The notes below the pieces were generated by a model that was not told the DNA's origin, searched no databases, and was given only the letters and a program-made list of their open reading frames with translations. A stretch of DNA of 5,639 bases from Vibrio tasmaniensis 1F-187 (GTDB lineage: Bacteria > Pseudomonadota > Gammaproteobacteria > Enterobacterales > Vibrionaceae). The stretch is taken from NCBI RefSeq assembly GCF_000272405.2, contig NZ_AJZM02000125.1:1-5639 (forward strand), written 5' to 3'. A program made the translations under genes and the position numbers. Positions within the stretch are counted from its first letter, which is position 1. The number at the start of each line of letters is the position of its first letter. Shown piece after piece: positions 1 to 5,639 of this stretch.

Positions 1-9
1 AAAAGTAGT

Positions 10-115
10 TAATCGATTGGGGGGAAAACCACTAATGGATAGGCAGAGTTTAATTTTCGACTGAGCTCTGCTTATCTGAATTTACCGAGATAGTGCATTA
101 GTGCTAAATCGATTA
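10..115. repeat. Nested inverted repeats bounded by AATCGATT palindromes
   Basis: The outer arms TAATCGATT (10-18) and AATCGATTA (107-115) are perfect complements, and each contains the palindrome AATCGATT. CACTAAT (30-36) pairs with ATTAGTG (97-103). GATAGGCAGAG (38-48) pairs with CTCTGCTTATC (66-76) with one G-T pair. All three pair in nested order, forming one extended imperfect foldback of about 106 bases. No matching gene is present. It may be an island-end recombination site or a structured RNA. Confidence 0.45.
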
Positions 116-116
116 T

Positions 117-187
117 GTCCAGAGGCGTGTTACAGCGAGTTATCATCTATCCTGTGACATATCCACATTTGAGTAAGCCCAGAGGCA
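117..187. repeat. Direct repeat of GYCCAGAGGC (117-126 and 177-186)
   Basis: GTCCAGAGGC at 117-126 and GCCCAGAGGC at 177-186 match at nine of ten positions and are spaced exactly 60 bp apart. The inverted copy CTCTGGAC at 197-204 can pair with either one (eight perfect pairs with 117-124). Three copies in 90 bp suggest binding sites for a recombination protein; this is inference from position only. Confidence 0.45.
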
Positions 188-202
188 CAGCCGTGTCTCT
201 GG
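179..202. repeat. 10-bp stem-loop with 4-base loop
   Basis: CCAGAGGCAC (179-188) pairs with GTGTCTCTGG (193-202) around the loop AGCC, with a single G-T pair among ten. No T run follows on either strand, so it does not look like a classical rho-independent terminator. The left arm is repeated 60 bases away (CCAGAGGC at 119-126), which is more like a protein-binding or recombination site than a terminator. Confidence 0.55.
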
Positions 203-302
203 ACGACTAATTTACTGCAATCTAAGTACAATACAAGCCATATTTGGATATACATCATAACGACTGCAAGTATACGTAGCCTTTGCTTAAAGCAGTCAGA
301 TC

Positions 303-320
303 GTGTATGAGTCAATACAC
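303..320 (-). other. Hairpin directly after the gmtX stop
   Basis: GTGTAT (303-308) pairs with ATACAC (315-320) around a 6-base loop, starting one base after the gmtX stop codon. It has only 6 pairs and no following U run, so it is a weak terminator candidate at best. It could protect the mRNA 3' end or be a recombinase site. Confidence 0.35.
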
Positions 321-321
321 A

Positions 322-726
322 TTAAAGCTTCCCATACTTTTCTTTATATTCTAGTAGTAACTCAGATGCATTCTCGTACCTGACTCTCATATCATCATAC
401 ATGCTGTACAAGGCGTTGATGTGTGATAGTAAGGCAGATACGTCATCACCTTTAGCCGACTTACTCAACTGTGATATAGCCTTCTGTTGCTTCTTATTCT
501 GCTCTGTTAGCTTCTTATTTTTATAGGATAAATCTCTATTATCCCATTGTTTTTTTTGAACTTGCCTCGCAGTGTCAATTTTTGCCAATAGTTTAGGATA
601 GTTATTGGCAATGTTAGAGCGTTGGCAGCCTAGATATCTCGCGATGGCATTAGCATTTATTTTTCGATCTTCACTGATAAAAAGGGCTAAAGCCTGCTCG
701 ATTTTTTCCTCTGATACTTTACCCAT
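322..726 (-). CDS. gmtX: GmtX, small coiled-coil protein with HTH-like segment
   Basis: This is the third and smallest member of the trio, 134 aa from ATG 726. I chose this start over the ATG at 747 because AGAGG (737-733) lies 6 nt upstream of it, while 747 has only a too-close AAGG, and because 726 gives the ATGGGTAA overlap with the extended gmtZ. Residues 23-47 (INANAIARYLGCQRSNIANN) look like a helix-turn-helix, similar in style to the N-termini of KfrA- and TnpC-type proteins. Residues 52-89 are rich in K, Q, E and N without Pro or Gly, consistent with a coiled coil. Residues 96-131 form a second long helix ending in LLLEYKEKYGKL. No enzyme motif, signal peptide or membrane segment is visible. 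By analogy with TnpC of Tn554-type trios it may be an accessory factor that orients or regulates recombination; that role is inference. Confidence 0.74.
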   Translation of the reverse strand: MGKVSEEKIEQALALFISEDRKINANAIARYLGCQRSNIANNYPKLLAKIDTARQVQKKQWDNRDLSYKNKKLTEQNKKQQKAISQLSKSAKGDDVSALLSHINALYSMYDDMRVRYENASELLLEYKEKYGKL

Positions 727-877
727 TATAAACCTCTTTTGTTCCATTACCTTCTATATCAGATATAGCCTTATCAGCTGATGCTAGCGTCCTTTTCAAG
801 ACACTTAAGAAGGCTTGGTATCTTTCAGCTAAGCCAGCATCCATGATTCGGCTAATGCCTCGCTCGGCGCTGTTTTT
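719..877 (-). CDS. gmtZ: GmtZ C-terminal tail in the -1 frame
   Basis: After the Cys cluster of GmtZ, the -1 frame carries a convincing helical tail (KNSAERGISRIMDAG, LAERYQAFLSVLKRTL, ASADKAISDIEGNG) ending at TAA 721-719. That stop overlaps the gmtX start as ATGGGTAA, the same 8-base geometry as the gmtY/gmtZ junction (ATGAATAA), which argues that this is the authentic gene end. The switch must lie between the -1 frame TAG at 931-929 and the gmtZ stop at 829. The A5 run (873-877 on the plus strand as T5) is the likeliest point, joining ...GRQPK to NSAERGI. Unlike the gmtY site, the context CCA AAA ACA is not a canonical slippery heptamer, so a lost A (decay or sequencing error) is the simplest reading. 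It is unlikely to be a separate gene: its only upstream start is a TTG inside gmtZ with no binding site. Confidence 0.65.
   Translation of the reverse strand, partial: KNSAERGISRIMDAGLAERYQAFLSVLKRTLASADKAISDIEGNGTKEVYNG
733..737 (-). promoter_or_regulatory. Ribosome binding site deciding the gmtX start
   Basis: AGAGG in mRNA sense, followed by UUUAUA and then AUG at 726-724. The 6-nt spacing is good, whereas the upstream in-frame AUG at 747 has a purine run only 2 nt away. This supports a 134-residue protein rather than 141 residues. Confidence 0.6.
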
Positions 878-2766
878 GGTTGCCGTCCAAAATGGTAAGT
901 GCCAAAATATGTATAACAATAAATACAGCTATCAGGAACGGCCACATTGTGCATTTTACAGCTAGAACCTGCTGCACAATAACCATGAGGTAAACCAAGG
1001 ATTCCATCACTGTTTTTTGTCGCCAAGGAAATTAGCTCTTGAATACTCTCTATATGTTCGTGATGGTCTGTCGAGAATATAATTCCTGATTGTCCTTTGT
1101 TTAATTTATTGACGATGTTTTTCAGCCGTTTGCCACCGCCGCCACCTATTTCACCTTTTATAGCGCTTTCAACAATATCGGTAATTACTTCCTCTGTTAA
1201 AAGAGCATCAAATCCCTCGATAATATTTTTTAAATCATCAATCGCCTCAAAACCACGTTGAGCATAAACAAATGTGACCATCTCGCTCATATGCTTAAAC
1301 TGTTGGGATATATGATGGATATCGCCTAATTTATTGGCAATAATGAACCACGCAAAACTATGCCTCAACATATGAGGCGTAACTCTGAAAATATCTCCTA
1401 CTTTATATTCAACTCCTCTCATGCCAGAGTTTGCACTTACTGATTTATAGTTGCATTTGTATTTTTTTAAAAACTCAATATCAGACTCTGTTACTTCAAC
1501 TTCAATTAAATCTAACGCTACAGCAGTCGAGCCTTGCCCAGAAGTATCAGTTTTAATTGGTTTGGTTGGTTTAGGAAACCAGAGGTTTCCTTTTTGTGAT
1601 GCGTAGTTAAATGTGAAGAGATAATTATTTTCAAGAGCTTCTTCAAATAGCTCCCCGTTCCTTTCACTAATTTTTGAAGGGTAGTATTTTAGAATTAGCT
1701 TAATTCTATCATAATAGACAGTATTAACGTCACTTAGTAATTTCATAGCGTCATACACTTGTTTACAGGATACCCAATCAAGAACAACATCCTCATTGGT
1801 ATATTTCCTCAATGTTGACTCAATGAAATATTTCACCTTCCCATTTTCTCTTTTACACTTATGAGCGTTGTTTTTTGTTGCTTTGCCTTCCGATACCCTA
1901 AACCCTGTAAGAGCTAGCAACATAGTAAATGCATAAGGAGTTATTCTTCTTATCTTATCCCTTAGCCCCCTATATTCAACAACTTCATCTTTACTCAACA
2001 TTCTAGGTAATATACTTAAAACATTCTGGTTCACATTTGGGTTTCTTAGTGCATAAGCTTCAAAATTGACATTAACTTTTTTCCCTAGGGCGATAAACCG
2101 CTTTATATCCTTTTTATTTTCAAATAATTTACTACATTCAGAAATTATTTTTTTCTGAATCATCGGTGGAACTAATGGGTGTTTCAGTCGGTTGACAGTA
2201 TCAGCTTTAGTTCGTTTGGCTTTAGTGTTAGCTTCAATAACTTCCTTTGAAAACTCTTGATTTATGAAGTTCAGCTCAAGCAATACGGTCAAGGAGTCCT
2301 TAACCACACCAACTGTTGACGGACCACCCTCCTGCCGATAGTTAATATAAGATGAAACAACATCATTAAACTTCAACTTTGGTAATTCACCTAATTCATG
2401 AAATGATTCATAACCTCTGGAGTTAAGATACTTTGAGAGCCTTATCAATTCTTTTATTATTCTTGAAGATGTACTGAACCTTTTTGTGGCACCTCCTAGT
2501 TTAGTACCACGCTTAGCTATTAAGATAAAAATCGTTTTTACTTCAAACTCGAATATAGGAAGCGTCTCTATTACGAGTCTTTTTTCAGTTTTATTTGGTC
2601 TAAATTTATTACCTTTAAAATTGTAAGCTTCACCGTTCAACTGTGATTCGTAGACAGTAAAATCAGGTATTTGATTGACTTCTTCCAATGTTAGCCTATT
2701 AATTTTATAGCTTCCATCTAGCTCTTGAGACACTAGCTGATCAAACACTTCATCCAATTTATTCAT
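829..2766 (-). CDS. gmtZ: GmtZ, tyrosine-type site-specific recombinase/integrase
   Basis: This is a large tyrosine recombinase, 645 aa as read in one frame, expected to cut and rejoin DNA at the island ends through a covalent phosphotyrosine intermediate. The catalytic set is complete: Arg290 in LTGFRVSEG, a plausible beta-hairpin Lys at 312 or 321, His465 and Arg468 in TPHMLRHSFA, His492 in FKHMS, and the nucleophile Tyr501 in FVYAQRG. The first ~270 residues are probably arm- and core-binding domains. A Gly5 stretch (541-545) precedes a C-terminal Cys cluster (C597-x5-C603-x10-C614-x2-C617) suggesting a zinc site. ATG 2766 is supported by AGGT (2777-2774) at good spacing and by the 8-base overlap with the gmtY stop. 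The last ~15 residues (to TAG 829) look unnatural: the -1 frame continues as helical protein to 719, so the real C-terminus is probably there, for about 682 aa. Other Xer/phage-type integrases would be much shorter. Confidence 0.8.
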   Translation of the reverse strand: MNKLDEVFDQLVSQELDGSYKINRLTLEEVNQIPDFTVYESQLNGEAYNFKGNKFRPNKTEKRLVIETLPIFEFEVKTIFILIAKRGTKLGGATKRFSTSSRIIKELIRLSKYLNSRGYESFHELGELPKLKFNDVVSSYINYRQEGGPSTVGVVKDSLTVLLELNFINQEFSKEVIEANTKAKRTKADTVNRLKHPLVPPMIQKKIISECSKLFENKKDIKRFIALGKKVNVNFEAYALRNPNVNQNVLSILPRMLSKDEVVEYRGLRDKIRRITPYAFTMLLALTGFRVSEGKATKNNAHKCKRENGKVKYFIESTLRKYTNEDVVLDWVSCKQVYDAMKLLSDVNTVYYDRIKLILKYYPSKISERNGELFEEALENNYLFTFNYASQKGNLWFPKPTKPIKTDTSGQGSTAVALDLIEVEVTESDIEFLKKYKCNYKSVSANSGMRGVEYKVGDIFRVTPHMLRHSFAWFIIANKLGDIHHISQQFKHMSEMVTFVYAQRGFEAIDDLKNIIEGFDALLTEEVITDIVESAIKGEIGGGGGKRLKNIVNKLNKGQSGIIFSTDHHEHIESIQELISLATKNSDGILGLPHGYCAAGSSCKMHNVAVPDSCIYCYTYFGTYHFGRQPKTAPSEALAESWMLA

Positions 2767-4225
2767 GGCTATTACCTACAATATTAGATAATGGAAATGC
2801 AAACTCCCAATCAGGGTGCAGCCCCTTTGTCTCAATTAAAGATCTCGCTTTATTAACAATGTCTGGCTTAGATGCTTCTATGAAAGATATAATGTCATCA
2901 ACTCTCTTTGACAATATGTCAACGAACTCCCTCTGATTTTCAGGATCTTCATTATTGACTATAGCTCGCTCCATTGATGATATGACATATTCTTTATATG
3001 ACAATAACTTCCACATATGGTCTGCGTCTTTCACTACTTTAAAATACTTACACCAAATACAAGCAAGAAAATCGCCGCAATACTTATTGTCTTTATCAAC
3101 AATTTTAGCATTTAATTTATTAAATCGTTTCACTTCATCGCTATCTGGTTCTGATGAGCAAACTCCTACTGGTGTTTCTTGAGCATTATCAAGTTCATTA
3201 ATATCATCGATAGCATTTAACTCTTGGTTTATTTCTTTCCCTGAGAAATAGTTAGCCATTATATCGATTCCCCTTGAAAGTGTTTCCTCGCCCTCAGATT
3301 TTGATATCGTTTTGTAGCTTTTCAGGAAAGTTTGAAAGTTATGAGCAGCCAATTCCTCATATTCTCTCACACTCTTGGCTATATTTTTGTAAATAAAATT
3401 TACGCCACCTTTTCTAATTTTTCTTGGGTTATAGTGTATCTTACACCCTAAGTCTGATATTAATTTAGGTATCCTTCTTAAATTACCGGCATCTATCCTT
3501 TTTACACCATTCAATTCACATGGCTCTATAAATAAATGATTTTCGACACTGTGTTTTTTCCTGAGTTCAGAAGTTAGGTTATCTCTGACAAATATAATAT
3601 CTCTTACAACCGACCTTAAGTCTCGGTCTGCAACTGAACTGCTATCAAAGTCATATTGACTTGGCTTATATGAACGCCTATTTTTAATCAAAACCAAGTC
3701 ATAGTTTTCTTGATTAGTTATAGGGTTAACTCTTTTGGTTAATCTATTTAATGATAAGTCCAATAATGGCTGTTGATTCCAACCTGTCTTTATTTGTATC
3801 TTTGCATAATAGAAATATATTTTATCACGTAAAGAAGTATTTTTACATCTTAGTGCTTTCTCTATGTAGAAAGCCAATTCTCTAACTTCTTCCACTGTAT
3901 AGTGTTTATTACTATTACCAGAAATCTTTTTAATTTTCTCATCTTTAGAGTTTGATATAACATACACATCAGGAACCTCTCCAGCAAACTCGCCAATAAT
4001 ACTCCTAAATGAATTTCTATAGTGCATAATTGTTGTGGAATTTTCGCTTTTATCTTTTACAAGAGATTGAAATATCTCTAAGCAAGTAACACCTACATTG
4101 TATTTTCTATCAACAAAGGCTAATAATCCATTATCTTTTATTGCCTCTAATTGTTTACTGGATAACCTTGGTAAGACTTTTTTAAACCAGCTATAAAATT
4201 CTGAAGTTTTGAGTGATAGGTTATT
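2759..4225 (-). CDS. gmtY: GmtY, C-terminal part with divergent tyrosine recombinase domain (frame -1)
   Basis: This frame is open from just after a TGA at 4228-4226 to TAA 2761-2759. The first ATG (4027) has no ribosome binding site, and protein-like sequence continues upstream of it (KVLPRLSSKQLEAIKDNGL), so it is best read as the continuation of the 4147-5639 frame. Numbered from ATG 4027 (422 aa), TGWN at 81-84 sits where recombinases have TGxR, so the first catalytic Arg appears to be Asn84. PRKIRKG (201-207) matches the HxxR box with Arg at the His position and Arg205 kept. His229 and Tyr238 are nine apart, as in active enzymes. R205-to-H229 spacing (24) equals that of GmtZ (R468-H492). 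Residues 317-337 (C-x5-C-x2-C-x10-H) could bind zinc, followed by WKLLSYKEY. The gene overlaps gmtZ by 8 bases (ATGAATAA). Reduced or partner-dependent catalysis is inference; a non-canonical catalytic residue is possible. Confidence 0.75.
   Translation of the reverse strand, partial: NNLSLKTSEFYSWFKKVLPRLSSKQLEAIKDNGLLAFVDRKYNVGVTCLEIFQSLVKDKSENSTTIMHYRNSFRSIIGEFAGEVPDVYVISNSKDEKIKKISGNSNKHYTVEEVRELAFYIEKALRCKNTSLRDKIYFYYAKIQIKTGWNQQPLLDLSLNRLTKRVNPITNQENYDLVLIKNRRSYKPSQYDFDSSSVADRDLRSVVRDIIFVRDNLTSELRKKHSVENHLFIEPCELNGVKRIDAGNLRRIPKLISDLGCKIHYNPRKIRKGGVNFIYKNIAKSVREYEELAAHNFQTFLKSYKTISKSEGEETLSRGIDIMANYFSGKEINQELNAIDDINELDNAQETPVGVCSSEPDSDEVKRFNKLNAKIVDKDNKYCGDFLACIWCKYFKVVKDADHMWKLLSYKEYVISSMERAIVNNEDPENQREFVDILSKRVDDIISFIEASKPDIVNKARSLIETKGLHPDWEFAFPLSNIVGNSHE
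2774..2777 (-). promoter_or_regulatory. Ribosome binding site of gmtZ, inside the gmtY end
   Basis: AGGU in mRNA sense, 7 nt before AUG 2766-2764. It lies within the last codons of gmtY, and the gmtY stop UAA (2761-2759) overlaps the gmtZ start, so ribosomes ending gmtY can restart on gmtZ. Confidence 0.45.
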
Positions 4226-5639
4226 TCAGATATATCAAGATGGTCTAGATTTCGCATATATTCTTCATGTTTTACTTTGAAGTCATAGAAAGCCTTTTCT
4301 GATAAATATCCTAAGACATCTAGGCTCATAGGTTTAATTTCATTATTTCTTGATATACCGCTAAAATATAACGTATATGGAGAGTCTTTTATAACAAATA
4401 CATCTTTATTGAAATGATGTTTTAGTATTGACAATCCAAGACGATATAATGACTTTGCTCCAATTAATCTGGCGCGTTCATTGATCCTATCATTGATATC
4501 TTCTTTATCTAAATAATTAAGACCTAATCTACATAACTCATTAAATTCATTATCAGGTAGTATCTCTTTTAGCAATGGAAGGCCGATAGAGTCAAAGTCT
4601 GAAAAGTAATGCATGACAGTGGTTCTACTTACTCCCTTAAATTCATGTTTTGTAGCTATATCCGCTAATTCATTGAATATTACCCTTGAGTATTTGTAGG
4701 TATTTTTTAAAAATACATCTCCTCCTTGTAACTTTAGTGGCACTCTATAATTTGGGTAATCAATACCTAGCGGAGTCAAGACTTCAATCATAGTTTTATG
4801 ATTAAAATGATCTACATTTCCCTTTAAATCTTCTGACAAATCTATATTTTCATTGAATATCAACAGATTTACATCAGTGAATATTTCTTTATACTTATCA
4901 CTACTTTTTATGTATTCAATTGCTTCTAATGCACCAATTATACTCAACCTGACAGTCCATTCTTTAACATCATTACTTAGTTTCTTAACTTTCCAATCAA
5001 CAAGTGCATCAAAGAATTCAATCGACACATGGTAAGCACTGTATAACACTGGGGTATCAACCCCTTCATGTTTAGTTGTTGTAATTAAATCAGCCTGCTT
5101 ATAAACACCATTAGAGTAATTTATTAAGTTAGTTAGTTGTTTTATTCGTAGCAAAGCTGATTTTTCGTCACTTACATTATATATGGTATACTCAAGATCG
5201 ATCCAATCCACCTTATTGATTATAAGTGGATGCAAACCTTTTTCTTTTAACTTCTTGATTTGCTGATTATTCAAAAGAGGTAAGATGTCAAAAAACCCTT
5301 TGATAGAGCCAGCAAGCGTTACTGATAATCCACCATGTTTGTAAACAGAGGAAGTTAAGTCTCTTAGATCTTGAAAAAGCTTTGTTCCAAAAAGTCCATG
5401 ATTAAAAATGAGGTCACTGTGTAATTGAAGTCTGTACTCATTACCTACCAGAGTTTCTGTAGTAACTATTTTAGATGTTGCATAAATACCATGAGAGTAA
5501 TTTATGATATTTGCTAAAGCCTTTCTTAATCCTACTGCTTTTTTGGGGTTAGAAGCGTGAGCAGCATGAATAAGATATTCTAGCTCAACCCATACATCTG
5601 TTTCTTCTAACAAGAAGCGGCTTTGTTGCGTAATTAAAT
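4147..5639 (-). CDS. gmtY: GmtY, N-terminal part (frame 1; 5' end cut off by window edge)
   Basis: This is the upstream part of a large GMT recombinase-like protein. The frame stays open to the right edge (residues LITQQSRF precede the first possible TTG start at 5613). That TTG has no Shine-Dalgarno sequence, so the true start is probably outside. Numbering from the TTG gives 488 residues ending at TAG 4147. Visible are diverged helical repeats: residues 7-52 (VWVELEY, IINYSHGIY, IVTT) resemble 136-180 (DWIDLEY, LINYSNGVY, LITTT), and a T-x4-hydrophobic-x2-F/A unit recurs near 99, 220, 332 and 465. Such units resemble SAM-like core-binding domains of tyrosine recombinases, so I infer a DNA-binding or assembly role. 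No catalytic motif lies in this part. It reads directly into the downstream open frame (2759-4225) if the ribosome slips -1, and an unbroken product would exceed 950 residues. No signal peptide or membrane segment is visible; a cytoplasmic DNA-associated protein is expected. The family name is fairly sure, the start is unknown. Confidence 0.72.
   Translation of the reverse strand, partial: LITQQSRFLLEETDVWVELEYLIHAAHASNPKKAVGLRKALANIINYSHGIYATSKIVTTETLVGNEYRLQLHSDLIFNHGLFGTKLFQDLRDLTSSVYKHGGLSVTLAGSIKGFFDILPLLNNQQIKKLKEKGLHPLIINKVDWIDLEYTIYNVSDEKSALLRIKQLTNLINYSNGVYKQADLITTTKHEGVDTPVLYSAYHVSIEFFDALVDWKVKKLSNDVKEWTVRLSIIGALEAIEYIKSSDKYKEIFTDVNLLIFNENIDLSEDLKGNVDHFNHKTMIEVLTPLGIDYPNYRVPLKLQGGDVFLKNTYKYSRVIFNELADIATKHEFKGVSRTTVMHYFSDFDSIGLPLLKEILPDNEFNELCRLGLNYLDKEDINDRINERARLIGAKSLYRLGLSILKHHFNKDVFVIKDSPYTLYFSGISRNNEIKPMSLDVLGYLSEKAFYDFKVKHEEYMRNLDHLDISEITYHSKLQNFIAGLKKSYQGYPVNN
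4177..4186 (-). other. Slippery sequence / -1 frame-change site in gmtY
   Basis: The mRNA-sense sequence here is U UUA AAA AAG, read in the upstream frame as (GG)U UUA AAA AAG. It contains two overlapping X XXY YYZ heptamers, U UUA AAA and A AAA AAG; the latter is the slippery sequence of E. coli dnaX. A -1 slip here moves ribosomes from the frame that stops at 4147 into the frame that runs to 2759, giving GLKK followed by VLPRLSSKQ. Overlapping open reading limits any switch to 4147-4228. I did not find a clear downstream stimulatory stem by eye. The alternative is a single lost A (A7 to A6), from mutation or sequencing, which would give the same joined protein. Confidence 0.6.

Larger units (their letters stand above)
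1..321. other. Non-coding flank downstream of gmtX
   Basis: I see no credible gene here: the longest frame (minus strand, 315-130) begins at TTG with no binding site, crosses the hairpin DNA and has no recognisable family. The stretch holds the foldback at 10-115, the stem-loop at 179-202, the post-gmtX hairpin, and a GACTGC/GCAGTC pair (262-267 with 292-297). It is less A+T-rich than the recombinase genes (27 of 60 bases are G or C at 181-240, against 19 of 60 at 3421-3480). It separates the mobility operon from whatever lies beyond the left edge. Confidence 0.5.

Noticed and set aside
10..115. Integron attC site or CRISPR array
   Set aside because: The foldback lacks the attC core GTTRRRY/RYYYAAC pairs, and the repeats are too few and unevenly spaced for a CRISPR array.
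179..202. Stem-loop as a rho-independent terminator of the operon
   Set aside because: The stem is strong but neither side has a T run, and it lies about 120 bases past the gmtX stop; left as a repeat instead.
130..315. Minus-strand 61-residue frame with a hydrophobic stretch
   Set aside because: It starts at TTG without a binding site, spans the repeat-rich flank, and resembles no family I know.
2955..3182. Plus-strand 75-residue frame
   Set aside because: It lies opposite the C-terminal coding part of gmtY, whose Cys cluster and LLSYKEY motif support the minus strand as real.
2759..4027. An independent 422-residue recombinase gene starting at ATG 4027
   Set aside because: There is no Shine-Dalgarno sequence before this ATG, and protein-like sequence in the same frame continues upstream to about 4180, where it joins the upstream frame.
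4853..5035. Plus-strand 60-residue, Ser/Leu-rich frame with a hydrophobic look
   Set aside because: It is an antisense shadow of the A+T-rich gmtY repeats; low-complexity composition and no binding site.

Overview
The window holds one minus-strand operon and a short non-coding flank. Reading from high to low coordinates, it has a very large two-frame recombinase-like gene (from the right edge to 2759), a second large tyrosine recombinase gene (2766 to 829, probably really ending at 719), and a small coiled-coil gene with a helix-turn-helix-like segment (726 to 322). This order, these sizes and these domains match the gamma-mobile-trio (GMT) module gmtY-gmtZ-gmtX, the mobility genes of GMT genomic islands in Vibrio and other Gammaproteobacteria. 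The family assignment rests on architecture and motif recognition, not on an alignment. A+T-rich coding DNA fits a Vibrio/Photobacterium/Shewanella-like host, but the window has no host gene that fixes the species.

Layout: 1-321 carries no convincing gene but is crowded with inverted and direct repeats. 322-726 is gmtX. 719-2766 is gmtZ, with all the tyrosine recombinase catalytic residues in place and its last ~50 residues in the -1 frame. 2759-5639 is gmtY, split into two frames around 4147-4228. The open frame of gmtY runs off the right edge with no good start codon, so its true start lies outside. Neighbouring genes overlap by the same 8-base ATGNNTAA arrangement at both junctions, which points to translational coupling and fixed protein ratios.

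How it probably works: GmtZ looks like the catalytically complete recombinase. GmtY keeps the nucleophile tyrosine and its spacing but has Asn where the first catalytic Arg belongs, and it carries a long N-terminal region of repeated helical units. GmtX is a small helical protein with a possible DNA-binding segment. Together they would integrate and excise an island whose cargo (in known GMT islands often anti-phage defence and antibacterial toxin genes) lies outside this window.

The most notable observation is that both large genes change to the -1 frame at or near A runs. The gmtY site is a textbook slippery sequence (U UUA AAA AAG, containing A AAA AAG). The gmtZ site is a plain A5 run. 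Programmed frameshifting, real gene decay and homopolymer sequencing errors all remain possible.
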